Assembly (NCBI GenBank): GCA_963744915.1
Contig: CAVUUY010000007.1
Location: 434,001 to 498,000 of the forward strand
Length of the DNA: 64,000 nucleotides
Direction: 5' to 3'
Source: DATAFF01 sp963744915
GTDB lineage: Bacteria > Pseudomonadota > Alphaproteobacteria > Rhizobiales > Aestuariivirgaceae
Below the pieces are notes generated by a model, which did no database searches, was not told where the DNA came from, and saw only the letters and a program-made list of their open reading frames with translations. This document shows, piece after piece, positions 1-8,489 of this stretch; position 1 is the first letter of the stretch; every line of letters starts with the position of its first letter. The translations under genes and the position numbers were made by a program.

Positions 1-2
1 AG

Positions 3-101
3 GAGCGTGAACGACGCGAGCGGTTAAGGGCGCTCGGCTGGATTGCTTACCTCGGGGCTTTGTTCGTCTTGCTGCTTTGGCTTGGCGTTCTGGTGTTCTA
101 G
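3..101 (+). CDS. C-terminal end of a small membrane protein (partial)
   Basis: An open frame enters from the left edge and stops at TAG 99-101. It encodes an Arg/Glu-rich stretch followed by about 20 hydrophobic residues rich in Leu, Val and Trp, ending in GVLVF. This looks like a single membrane helix at the extreme C-terminus, with the charged side facing the cytoplasm. The start lies outside the window, so neither family nor function can be named. It could also be a chance frame. Confidence 0.35.
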   Translation, partial: ERERRERLRALGWIAYLGALFVLLLWLGVLVF

Positions 102-224
102 CACCCTCATCACCTCCACCCGGGCGACCATGGACCATTCGCGACCGGCATGAGCGCAACCGGAATGAGCACGACTGGAATGAACGCTTAACGGCGCTCC
201 CGTGGTAACCAGGGAAGCGCCCGC

Positions 225-795
225 ATGACTTCCACTTCAACGCCCCTCAGATATGGGGCGGTGCCAAACCCGTGCAACGGCCAACCGCCTATAATCTGCG
301 ACAAGGACGAGCGGCTGCTCCTCATGGCCGGCTCATATGGGAAGGCCGACGTGAGGCCAGGCCAACAGGTAGCGCCAATCGATCTTTACACGGGTGTGAT
401 GTTCGAGACCCTGAAGAAGGGGCTGCCTGATCTCGACCAGACCAGGATCATCATCCTATCCCCCGAGCACGGCCTCGTCGGTAAGAAGTGGCCGAAGATC
501 GCTCCATATTACAACCGGCCCCTCACCCGCAGTAAAGCGGAGAGCCTGATCGAGAACGGGCTTGATGGATTGTTTGACGACTGGGGTAGGCTACGCGATG
601 GAAGATGTTGCGGCCCCTCGCCGCGGCAGTTACTCAAGCCCCATTTGGGCCGTGTGTGGCGTGACATCTTCATTGCAGGCGGCTACCGTCAGGTGTTTTT
701 ACGCCCTTGTAACCGAGCTCATCGAGAGCGGCCTTGTAAGCCCGAATGCCTCTATCAACGAAGTGAAGGGCGGTGTCGATGAGCGGCGCCAGTAA
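225..795 (+). pseudogene. DUF6884-like protein, frameshifted near its C-terminus
   Basis: The first frame, from ATG 225, contains RIIILSPEHGLV followed by a PYY motif, the pattern I associate with DUF6884-type proteins of unknown function found on mobile elements. It continues to DIFIAGGYRQVF and then turns into Arg/Cys-rich nonsense. The plausible continuation (YALVTELIESGLV, ending GGVDERRQ) lies in another frame and stops at 795. The shift falls at the T run 696-700, so a one-base indel there is the simplest explanation. The family call is from memory of the motif. Only the frameshift is directly visible. Confidence 0.5.
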
Positions 796-871
796 TTTGA
801 GGAATATCTAACAAGGCCCGCGAGCGAGCAACACGCAGGAAAAGTCTAACTCGCTCTCACGCCGGGGTCTC

Positions 872-1939
872 TCATCGAACGGGGGCCTCATTCTGGGCAC
901 GGACCTCGCTAGGTGTCTTGCCGGTCCAGCGCTTGAATGCGTGGGTGAAGGCGCTAACCTCCTGGTACCCCAAAAGCCATGCGATCTGAGAAATCGCCCA
1001 TTCTTCATCCTTCAAATACCGGCAAGCTAAATCGGCTCTCAGCTCGGATAAAATCTCGCCAAGGGTCAGGCCTTCCGCGGCAAGCCGACGCATAAGCGTG
1101 CGGGTACTCATTCCCAACCGACGAGCAATTTCAACCGCGCGCGCATTTCCGTGCGGCATGAGCTCAGCAATCGTCCTTTCCACAACGCCCCGGAACGTGT
1201 CCTTGGCGCTCTCCTTGCTCGAACGGACTTCTTCGGCATATTTGGTCAACAACTGGCTGAGAAATGGGTCGGCATCGACAACGGGCATCGCCGCCGCCGC
1301 TCCAGGAAATGCGACTTCATCTGTCTCGGCCCCAAAGACGACATCGCAGCCTAGGAATCGCTTTAGCTCGGGATTACCCCGTTTGCGGCGATGATACAGG
1401 TTGACACGAATCGGCAGGAGACGACCATTGGTCAGTTGCCGGCAGAGACGAACCAGAAAGGTAAGATGAGACTCGATTTGATGTCGATCCAAAAGGCGCT
1501 GGACGCCAACGTATCGAAATGTGACGGCGAGATCGTCGCTATCGGAAATGCGTAGTACAACACCTTCATTCCCGATGATGCTGTAACGCTCCAGACTGCG
1601 CAGAGCGTTCCCGAGCGTCTCAGAGGACGCTGGCACATAATAGAGAAGACCCATCTCGCGAAGATCCAAACTTTCGGCGACGTGGAACCCAAGAAAATCG
1701 TCCTGCAGTGCGTTTGCAATCAGCTCAACAAATTCGATCTGACCTTCCACCGTGAGCCGAACACTATCGTCTTCAACCTGCTCTCGCGTCAGGCCAGCCT
1801 TCGTTATTAGCGGGCCGACATCGATGCCTGCCGCTCTCGCTCGGGCGCAAGCATGTCGTGATAGCGTGCCAGCAGCACTCGGAACGCCACCGAACCGCTT
1901 GAGATCAGACTGGGATTTCGAACCGGCCATTCGCGTCAA
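872..1939 (-). CDS. AraC-family transcriptional regulator with arabinose-binding-type N-domain
   Basis: The 355-residue protein fits the OruR/ArgR-like AraC class: an N-terminal Arabinose_bd-type effector domain (roughly residues 25-215) and a C-terminal double helix-turn-helix (roughly 250-350). The second helix-turn-helix carries the AraC-family signature (AISQIAWLLGYQEVSAFTHA, then FKRWTGKTPSEVR). Members usually activate a neighbouring catabolic or stress gene in response to a small ligand. No intact enzyme gene sits beside it here, so the target is unknown. It is one of the few full-length genes in the left part of the island. An ATG lies at the upstream end. Its family is secure, its ligand is not. 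Confidence 0.85.
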   Translation of the reverse strand: MTRMAGSKSQSDLKRFGGVPSAAGTLSRHACARARAAGIDVGPLITKAGLTREQVEDDSVRLTVEGQIEFVELIANALQDDFLGFHVAESLDLREMGLLYYVPASSETLGNALRSLERYSIIGNEGVVLRISDSDDLAVTFRYVGVQRLLDRHQIESHLTFLVRLCRQLTNGRLLPIRVNLYHRRKRGNPELKRFLGCDVVFGAETDEVAFPGAAAAMPVVDADPFLSQLLTKYAEEVRSSKESAKDTFRGVVERTIAELMPHGNARAVEIARRLGMSTRTLMRRLAAEGLTLGEILSELRADLACRYLKDEEWAISQIAWLLGYQEVSAFTHAFKRWTGKTPSEVRAQNEAPVR

Positions 1940-2177
1940 CCTTCAGCTGCGTCCAAGGGCCTAGGAAGAGAAGATAGATCCAGCTCTGGTCCAACGAAAC
2001 CGACGGTCTCCTTTCGACTTGGCTGTGTTTTTCCCTATCAGACCGAGTGGCGCGCAATCACAAATCATTGGCAGCAAGCAGCAAGACCGATCTGTTCCGG
2101 TCCCGTAGCTATGAAGCATGCGAGCGTAATTCGGGGAAGCTCGCACCCAAAACCCGTAGCAACAACTGCTAGCGATT

Positions 2178-2705
2178 ATGGTGAACATGACCAATTCTTC
2201 TCTAAAGACACGAACCATTGTCCTTGCAGTCTTCGTTTTCCCCTTGTTGAGCACTCCTGGGAAAGCCTCCACAATATTCGATAGTGGCGCAAGCACCTTT
2301 AAGCGGTTCTGTCTGGCCGAAGCCATGTATTTTGAAGCCGGGGGAGAGTCACGAGCAGGTTGGTGGGCCGTCGGTCGCGTCATCCTAAACCGGACAAAAT
2401 TGGCTGGTTTTCCGAACAGCATTTGCGGAGTGGTGTATCAGAACGCTCACCTTAAGAACCGTTGCCAATTCTCGTTCGTTTGCGATGGCAAGCTCAATAG
2501 GATCAGAGACGCACAGCTCTGGAAAGAAATACTCCTAGACGCGTCTACCCTTCTTGATTGTCTGCAAAGATGTAACACGCCAGAAGATCCAAAGGGGCCA
2601 CTCGCGCTCTCAACGCACTATCATGCCGTCTCGGTCAGCCCGAGTTGGTCGAAAAAACTGAATCGTACCGGACAAATCGGAAATCATATTTTCTACCGAT
2701 TGTAA
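2178..2705 (+). CDS. Secreted SleB-type cell wall hydrolase
   Basis: This 175-residue protein begins with a hydrophobic signal-peptide-like segment (residues about 10-35). The Hydrolase_2 (SleB/CwlJ) domain follows: CLAEAMYFEAGGESRAGW, VGRVILNRTKLAGFPNSICGVV and CQFSFVCDG are its characteristic motifs, with the conserved Glu residues of the EAGGE segment. The family cleaves peptidoglycan glycan strands. In alphaproteobacteria such enzymes are used in wall remodelling, and phage-derived copies also exist. Its place in a region with phage remnants leaves both origins open. Length matches a minimal catalytic domain without extra wall-binding modules. Confidence 0.85.
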   Translation: MVNMTNSSLKTRTIVLAVFVFPLLSTPGKASTIFDSGASTFKRFCLAEAMYFEAGGESRAGWWAVGRVILNRTKLAGFPNSICGVVYQNAHLKNRCQFSFVCDGKLNRIRDAQLWKEILLDASTLLDCLQRCNTPEDPKGPLALSTHYHAVSVSPSWSKKLNRTGQIGNHIFYRL

Positions 2706-2793
2706 TTTTCAGGTGCAAGGGAGATTCCCCACCCTGGCGGCGCTTAATCTTCGGAACTGGGAAAATCCAATTTGTCGTGGAATTCTGAAAAAG

Positions 2794-2811
2794 CGCCCCC
2801 GGAAGGGGGCG
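2794..2811 (-). terminator. Hairpin with T tract, minus-strand orientation
   Basis: CGCCCCC (2794-2800) and GGGGGCG (2805-2811) form a 7-bp GC stem with a 4-nt loop. Read on the minus strand the hairpin is followed by CTTTTT, the layout of an intrinsic terminator. No clear minus-strand gene ends just upstream of it, so it may be left over from a deleted gene. Confidence 0.4.
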
Positions 2812-2825
2812 AAACCTACATCACA

Positions 2826-3146
2826 ATGCATTGGGTATGGACTTGGGGCGGCGAATGTTTTGGCTACCGGGAAGGCGATAATCTCTGGACCTACAATGGA
2901 AACCATGTCGGCTGTTTCGACGGCGACGAAGTGTATGCTCCGGACGGGTGGTATTTGGGGGAGATAAGGCGGGGTAACCGACTGGTCATAGATCGAAGCA
3001 AGTCCGCACTATCGAAGCCACCCTTCGGGAGGGGTGCAGATCGCTTAGCCTGCCCATGTCTTGATCACCGTCCACCACTGACATTGTACCTGAGCTGCAA
3101 AGACTTTCCGTCTCCTGAGACCTTTCGGACGTCGTGGGAGGGATAA
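2826..3146 (+). CDS. 4-fold beta-flower-like small protein
   Basis: From ATG 2826 the protein reads MHWVWTWGGECFGYR, then ends its repeated segment with CFDGDEVYAPDGWYLGEI. These short repeats of the type 'GR/HVG-FDGDEVY-PDG-YLGE' match the so-called 4-fold beta-flower proteins of rhizobia, whose function is not known. The C-terminal part retains the family's DFPSPE motif after a lower-similarity stretch. An upstream in-frame ATG at 2772 would add 18 poorly coding residues crossing the hairpin, so 2826 is preferred. Length is about 106 residues. Part of the middle may be altered. Confidence 0.55.
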   Translation: MHWVWTWGGECFGYREGDNLWTYNGNHVGCFDGDEVYAPDGWYLGEIRRGNRLVIDRSKSALSKPPFGRGADRLACPCLDHRPPLTLYLSCKDFPSPETFRTSWEG

Positions 3147-3196
3147 GGCTCTCAGGGCTTTATCAAAGCCGCTCGTAGTGGCGCGCAATAGCCCAG

Positions 3197-3346
3197 TTAT
3201 AGATCACCACAGCCCTCTACCGCTAACGCAAGATCTCGGGGTTGATAGAGGTCCCGCTCTGGCCGGCAATTGCCGCGGTGCACCTCCAGCAGCTTCCTGT
3301 CGCGGATGAGGTCGCCGATCGTCACCGGCTTGAACCGGAGCGCTGG
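3197..3346 (-). pseudogene. Fragment of a small Cys-containing rhizobial protein
   Basis: Read on the minus strand, one frame encodes LRFKPVTIGDLIRDRKLLEV, followed closely by GNCRPERDLY and then a stop at 3197-3199. I recognise this as the start of a small zinc-ribbon-like hypothetical protein common in rhizobia, normally with paired Cys motifs further on. Here the second Cys motif is missing and no start codon is in frame at a sensible place. It is probably a truncated remnant. Confidence 0.35.
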
Positions 3347-3489
3347 GGATCGGTTCGACCGACCAGGGCTTGGGAAAACGGCGCGAAGGCATATCAGAAC
3401 GTAGCTGAGTTGTTGGCCAACTCAAATCGGGTTCAGCACAGCGTCTTTGGCTGATGATAAGATCGCCTGGCTCGAATGAGCTTGGAAGG

Positions 3490-3916
3490 ATGACCGCGAT
3501 GACAGGGATCAGAACGCCAGCAAACGCCCTATCCGCACTCATGATATTTTTGGTGCTAGCAGCAGGTGCGGCAGCTCGCCCAAGACCAGCCTATTAAGCG
3601 AACAGAACTACTTAGATCCGATCTTGCGGATGTCCCAGGAAAGCAGACAGTCATTTACGTGGCGGACATAGTGCCAGGCGGAGAAGGTCCAAGGCACACC
3701 CATTACGGCGATGAATATATCTACATCCTTGAAGGCACGCTCACTGTCAAACCAGACGGCAAGGATCCAATTACATTGGGCAAAGGTCAGGCTTCTCACA
3801 TTGCACCGGGGGATGGCATTCATGCCGCGATGAACGGGAGCAAGAGCGAGCCGGCCAAAGTCCTCGTTATCCTGGTCGTGGAGAAAGGGAAGCCGCTGGC
3901 TGAGGCAGCGAAATAG
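3490..3916 (+). pseudogene. Secreted single-domain cupin, frameshifted after the signal peptide
   Basis: From ATG 3490 or 3499 the frame encodes a signal peptide (hydrophobic ALSALMIFLVLAAGAAA), then hits a stop at 3595. The mature cupin lies in the next frame from about 3575: AQDQPIKRTELL, GGEGPRHTHYGDEYIYILEG and the C-terminal cupin motif HIAPGDGIHA. The metal-binding His/Glu pattern (H-x-H-x5-E) is intact. A one-base indel between about 3565 and 3580 would join the two parts into a roughly 140-residue periplasmic cupin. Alternatively a GTG at 3566 could yield a cytoplasmic cupin without an export signal. Confidence 0.6.
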
Positions 3917-3977
3917 TTCCTTCGACATGGGGCCGAGGATGTATCGGAGTGGGTGTTTCGACGCCTATCGCGCCAGA

Positions 3978-4075
3978 GATGTTGAAATCAAGGTTCGCAC
4001 CCGTCTTCTCGAAGAGGACACGGCGGAGTTCAGAGTTTCCGATAATGGTCCAGGGATCCGGCCTGATGTTCTGAC
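3978..4075 (+). pseudogene. Histidine kinase ATPase-domain fragment
   Basis: A stretch encoding DVEIKVRTRLLEEDTAEFRV, then SDNGPGI, matches the G1-box region (DNGPGI) of HATPase_c domains in sensor kinases. The expected continuation into the F- and G2-boxes is absent. Similarity ends around 4075, where it abuts a fragment of an unrelated ABC permease on the other strand. It is too short to be functional. Confidence 0.5.
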
Positions 4076-4083
4076 ACGCGGAT

Positions 4084-4405
4084 CCATCAAATTACCGAGC
4101 GATGTTTCGAACCAATTGTTCGCCAGATACATGAACACGAGAGCGAGTAGAAAACTTGGTGTCGCAAGTCCCAATAGCCCCAGCAGGGTAAGACCGTAGT
4201 CACTCCAGGTGTACTGGTGGGTCGCCGAATAGATGCCGATCGGAAACGCGATCAGCCAAGTGAAAAATCGTGATCAAGGAAAGGATCATGGTCAGCCAAA
4301 GCCGGTCGCCGACGACATCGGATACCGGCAGCTGGACACAATAGCGCTAATGATCAGAAGGGTTGGGATCATCACGGCAATACGCCATAGCATATAGCGG
4401 AGCAT
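4084..4405 (-). pseudogene. Peptide/nickel-type ABC transporter permease fragment (DppB-like)
   Basis: Reading leftward from ATG 4405, the minus strand begins MLRYMLWRIAVMIPTLLIIS, the typical first helix of a DppB-type permease. After at least two frame changes it continues through LIAFPIGIYSATHQYTWSDY and LATPSFLLALVFMYLAN. A large part between helix 1 and helix 2 is missing and similarity stops at about 4084. This is a truncated, frameshifted remnant. No partner permease, ATPase or binding protein lies beside it. Confidence 0.65.
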
Positions 4406-4583
4406 GCCCTAGCAGCCTCTCCTGACGCGCACTTTTGACTGGCCGCGTGCGGTGATCGTGGGTTGATCGTGACAGAAGCCGCATTGCCAGTCGGTGGCGC
4501 TGAGCTTACAAGTTGGTAAAGCTACGAGACTGACCGCGGCAATTCGCCGAGGACCAGGGGTGATCCCGACCAAAAGTTGTTTC

Positions 4584-5413
4584 ATGCAGTTAACGCCGCT
4601 GAGAATTTTGGCTTTGGCGGCGCTCATGTCCGGTATCGGTCCGGTTCTGGTGCGCGGGAGCCCAGTCGGCCCGGCCGCAACGGCATTCTGGCGATTGGCA
4701 ATCGCACTGCCCTTTGCGCTCTGGACCGGGCGGTTTGCTCTTACCATGCCGGGTCGTGACATCGGGCTGGCATTGATCAGCGGCTCACTCCTCGCAGCCG
4801 ACCTCGTCTTCTGGAACAACGCGATATTGCGGACCTCCGTGATGGAGGCAACCGTCCTTGTGATGATGTTTCCCCTGATCGTTGCGGTTGGCGAAATCTG
4901 GATCTTCGCCAGGCGCTTGAAATCGAATCTGATTTTTGGTGGTCTCATTGCCCTGACCGGCACGGTCGTCATCGCCACTGGCAAAGCGCCTGGCCGGCAC
5001 GACCTGGTGGGCGACATGATGGCGCTGGCTGCTGCGTTCTTCTATGCCGCCTCGCTCCTCATCTCGGCACAGCTCTGTCGCCGCAACGAAGCCAGCGGCG
5101 TGACGTTCTGGGTCATTCTCGGGGCAGCGGCCGGAACATTGCCATTCGCATTCAGTGAACGGTGCTGCTGCCTGGCAGCGCGGGCGCCCTGGCCTATCTC
5201 TCGTTTTATGGTCTTCTCACCTATGGCAGCTATGCGCTCTACAACAGCACGCTGTCCAAATTACCCACCACACTGGTCGCCATATCGGGCTATGGACAAC
5301 CGATTATCGCCTCGAGCCTGGCCGCGCTGTTCCTCAACGAGATCCCAAGCTGGACGAGCTTTCTTGGCGCCTTGATCATCGTTTCAGGACTTATCCTGGC
5401 CACGAAGGCTTGA
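4584..5413 (+). pseudogene. EamA/DMT-family transporter, frameshifted
   Basis: From ATG 4584 the frame encodes six or so hydrophobic helices of the drug/metabolite transporter superfamily (MQLTPLRILALAALMSGIGP at the start; a two-fold EamA repeat). It loses its frame near 5158, after GAAAGTLPFAF. The second EamA half resumes in another frame at about 5162 with ALAYLSFYGLLTYGSYALYN and ends GALIIVSGLILATKA at 5413. Total coding length (about 275 residues) is slightly below the family's 290-300, so a small deletion accompanies the shift. Substrate unknown. Confidence 0.7.
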
Positions 5414-5545
5414 GGCCTCCCTCCCTCAGCCAAGGAGGGGAGAGAGTGCGAGGCGTGCGCGAAAGATGCAACTGGGAATTTGACCTGGTCGAGGCCAAAG
5501 TTGAATGTGCCCTGCTGGCAAGCCGTGTCAATGGGGGACCCTACA

Positions 5546-5652
5546 ATGCGGATAGGTTTCATCGGGCTGGGCGGCATGGGATCCGCCATCGCTCACAATC
5601 TGATCAAAGCGGGCTCACTCTGACGGTCTACAACCGCACACGCAGACATTAA
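5546..5652 (+). pseudogene. N-terminal fragment of a 3-hydroxyisobutyrate-dehydrogenase-like enzyme
   Basis: ATG 5546 opens MRIGFIGLGGMGSAIAHNLI, the GxGxxG NAD(P)-binding start of the HIBADH/beta-hydroxyacid dehydrogenase family. A stop follows after KAGSL, and the next frame supplies TVYNRT, the expected end of beta-strand 2. Nothing further of the roughly 290-residue enzyme is present. An intact relative lies at 38426-39340 in the chromosomal part. Confidence 0.6.
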
Positions 5653-5722
5653 TTGCCGTCGCCCTTTCTTTCTGCTTGGCGGCAGCACACGCGCCTTCCG
5701 TTTTTTCGTCGTCGCCCGCAAC

Positions 5723-5861
5723 TTTCATCTGCAGGACCTGACCTGGATCGAATTGCGCGACAGCGTGGCCGAGGGATTTAGCACCGCCATCCTTCCGATT
5801 GGGGCAACCGAACAAAGCGGGCCCCGCGACGGCTCTTGGTAAGCACAACGTCCGGGCGGGC
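5723..5861 (+). pseudogene. Creatininase-family N-terminal fragment
   Basis: The frame from about 5723 encodes LQDLTWIELRDSVAEGFSTA followed by ILPIGATEQSGPR, the beginning of creatinine-amidohydrolase-family proteins (the Glu of ATEQ is a metal ligand in the family). The frame stops at 5842, while ALGKHNVRA, the expected next motif, sits in a different frame just before. A shift therefore occurs near 5828-5832. The rest of the gene is missing. Confidence 0.55.
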
Positions 5862-6087
5862 GGCATTTGGAGCTACGTGTTGCATGCCGCAAAGACACGG
5901 GAAGCGGCGGCCAGTAAACCACCGAAAGAATAGATGATCTCGATTGCATTGAGGCTGGCTGGCTGACCGAGGGCTAGTATCTGACTGATGCCGCCAAGTG
6001 CCTCCTTCGGAATATCGAACAATGAGCAACGCTGGCAAGGCGAAAGTCGAGGAGATCGCTGGCAAACGCTGTCGCAGCCGCCACCCA

Positions 6088-6748
6088 TGCCGGCGCCAGC
6101 CAAGAGCGGTTATGCTCCGGTCAATGGCATCGAGATTGCCGATATTGCCAAGGACCACCAGGTGATCGTTGCCGACAGCCGCGGCCATGGGCGCTCGACG
6201 CGCACCAGCGAACCGTACGGTTACGACCTGATGGCCTCAGATTATCTGGCCCTGCTCGATTTTCTGAAAATCGACAAGGCGTCTTTGGTGGGTTGGAGCG
6301 ATGGTGGCATTATCGGCTTGACATTGCCATGTCCCATCCCGAGAGGCTTACCAAGCTCTTTGCCCAGGCGGCTAACGTCACAGTCGATGGGGTCAAGCCC
6401 GACGTCATGAACAACCCGACTTTCGCGGCTTATGTCAAACGCTCCGGCGAAGATTATAAGAAACTGTCCAAGACGCCGGATCAGTACGATGCCTTCGTCG
6501 CACAGATCAGCCACATGTGGGAAACCCAGCCCAACTGGACGAAGGAACAGCTCGCCGCGATCAAAGTGCCAACCGCCATCGTGCTTGGTGACCACGATGA
6601 GGCGATCAAGCGCGATCATACCGAGGCGATGGCCGCAGCGATACCGGGCAGCAAGCTTGTGATCCTGCCCAGCGCGAGCCACTTTGCCATGCTGCAAGAC
6701 CCAGAAGGTTACACGGCCGCCGTTAGAATCTTGATCGATCAGAAATGA
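6088..6748 (+). pseudogene. Alpha/beta hydrolase with internal deletion and frameshift
   Basis: The first frame reads AKSGYAPVNGIEIADIAKDH, then VIVADSRGHGRS and LVGWSDGGIIGL. The latter holds the nucleophile elbow G-W-S-D-G with Ser as nucleophile. Between NGIEI and ADIAKDH the usual HGG oxyanion-hole segment is missing, so about 30 residues have been deleted. Near 6315-6325 the frame changes and the remainder (DIAMSHPERLTKLF, then VLGDHDE and LPSASHFAML, holding the acid and the catalytic His) runs to 6748. The product cannot fold normally as encoded. A frame extends upstream to 5988 without recognisable sequence. Confidence 0.7.
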
Positions 6749-7080
6749 TGAGCGTAGGGCCGAGCGACTTCTGAGTTGTCTCCGGCCTTCAATTCCAACC
6801 CATGAAAGCGTGCCGCAGCGTGCCCCTGGCCTTTAGATGCTGGACCCGCACCCGCAGCTCGGGGCGAAGCCATAGAGCTGATTTCCGCGTCAATCCACTC
6901 AGGGCGGCTTGGCCCAACGACAGCCTGCCACGGTCTCTCACGACTTGAATCATTGTCGGTAGAGTGGCCACATTTCGGACAGGTAAGGCGAGCGTATGGT
7001 TCTTGGCAAAACGGGCAAAAGTTGAAATGAGGGTCGTTCTGCGGCTGTTGCGGAATGATGTCGTACTGAGATTCCATGGC
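6739..7080 (-). CDS. Hypothetical protein with a CPFC/CPKC zinc-ribbon
   Basis: From an ATG at 7080 (minus) the frame encodes MESQYDIIPQQPQNDPHFNF, then CPFCQEPYARLTCPKCG, two CxxC pairs spaced like a zinc ribbon. The rest is low-complexity. A second minus-strand piece upstream (ATG 7307, MSDKSSLPLAYMDWVDLAKR) might be the original N-terminal part in another frame. Its tail overlaps the end of the alpha/beta hydrolase remnant by ten bases. The Cys pairs are the only real support. Confidence 0.3.
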   Translation of the reverse strand, partial: AMESQYDIIPQQPQNDPHFNFCPFCQEPYARLTCPKCGHSTDNDSSRERPWQAVVGPSRPEWIDAEISSMASPRAAGAGPASKGQGHAAARFHGLELKAGDNSEVARPYAHHF

Positions 7081-7808
7081 GAGAAAAGCTTTCTTACCTT
7101 GCGGGGTCGAGCATTGAGGCGGCGTATCGCGACCGGGCGACGCTATCGTGATCGTAGCCGCGATGTCGGCAAAAATCGCGAAAGACGCCCAGCGAGATCG
7201 GGACGCGGACGACCTTGTGCCCCGGTCGCTTCCAGTATTTTCTCGTTGCGCTTGGCCAGATCGACCCAGTCCATATAGGCGAGCGGAAGCGAGCTTTTGT
7301 CGCTCATGATCGACCGGGAGGTCCCTATAGAGCGCAGGATTTTCAAACCACGCCATCGCGACCATTGATTGTTGAAATCACAGATAGCTCCCATTTTCCC
7401 GGCTCATTAGAGGCCGTCTCCTTGGGGGTCGGGGGGAAAGCACCCTAGCCAGACCCTGGCCAAAGCGCTGCTGGCACGTGAAGAGACCCTTACGTGTCTA
7501 GCAGATTGGGTGATGGTCAAAATTGACCAATGTCTTAAAATATTTCACGGTCGCCCATTCACAGCAGCAGGCGCGTCGGCAACCTGATCGGCCGCGATGT
7601 CGATGATGAGATCATCGCGCGTGAGCCATCCTTGCAGGTCCACGAATTATCGGTCTGCAATCCACGCTCACCACACAACCATTAATTAGATAATCAAGGA
7701 GTGGCACGAGCACACCGACAGGAGGGAGAGATCGAGGGCGACGGCCAAGCATTGTTTGAAGCTTGAAAAATGCTCCTGGCAAAGCGGCGGGAGATCGACA
7801 AATTGAGG
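7081..7808 (+). other. Stretch without a clear gene
   Basis: Apart from the short minus-strand ORF at 7143-7307 and repeat copy A at 7650-7677, I see no recognisable coding sequence in either direction. The DNA is AT-richer than the right part of the window and contains stops in all frames. Confidence 0.4.
7650..7677 (+). repeat. Dispersed repeat A, copy 1
   Basis: The segment containing CTGCAATCCACGCTCACC matches 18202-18229 at about 25 of 28 positions in the same orientation. The other copy lies directly beside the serine recombinase gene. Confidence 0.5.
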
Positions 7809-8208
7809 TTACTGCTCCATCAGTCCTGCCTTGGTGAGCCCGTGCCGCAGCACGAGTGGGCCTGCTTGCTCCTCGATGATTCGCAATCGCTCCATGATTT
7901 GCTCGTCGGGTCATGTGGTCGTAAGGGTTGATGTAGAGGTGCATGTCCTTCGGCAGCACCTGGGCAACCACCTTGCGGAATTGTGCCGGATGGTTTTTGA
8001 TTGTTGCTTCAATCGCCGCCATGCCGTGCTTCTCCCAGGCGGCGTGCAGATCCTCGATGAATGCCTCGCCAAGCTTGTTTCGTGAGCCTTTGACCCGCCC
8101 ACCCTGTCCTGGCTTGAACTGGTGCTCAACCGGCGGCCTGCCATAGCCAACGGATCCCTCAGATTTCCCTTTGTTCAGGGAATGGCCGGCAGGCGGTTCC
8201 GTTGACAT
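7809..8208 (-). pseudogene. DUF5681 protein, frameshifted
   Basis: From ATG 8208 (minus) the protein starts with a low-complexity leader and then YGRPPVEHQFKPGQGGRVKG and SRNKLGEAFIEDL, the DUF5681 signature often found in phage-like or plasmid genes near terminases. The frame is right up to NPYDHMT. The expected acidic C-terminal helix (PDEQIMERLRIIEEQ, then GLTKAGLMEQ) is in another frame and ends at a stop at 7809-7811. A single indel near 7910 explains it. Function of the family is not established. Confidence 0.65.
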
Positions 8209-8251
8209 TTGCTCAATCCCTTATATTTCCCCTGCTGCAGCAACCGATTAT

Positions 8252-8282
8252 GTCGGTAACGTGGTAACCTGAAACGGTCAGG
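8252..8282 (+). repeat. Dispersed repeat B, copy 1
   Basis: The block TCGGTAACGTGGTAACCTGA plus the following bases resembles 14218-14248 (TCGGTAATGTGGTGCCCTGA...) at about 26 of 31 positions. It may be a terminal sequence of a lost insertion element. No transposase is next to either copy. Confidence 0.35.
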
Positions 8283-8489
8283 CCAAGCAGTGGATTCGGC
8301 AAGCCGCACCGATGCTTATTCGGCGACGAACATTTCTGTGCCCATTAAGCGTCCATTCAAAGGTGGGCTACGAACAATGCGTATGTCCGAGAAGCTCTGC
8401 CGAACGGAGCAGATGGCTACGAGGTTTGTACCTTTTCGGACTTCAAGGTTCAACGCTTGGCAATTGCCTGGAAGAAAGAGTCTCCTGAC

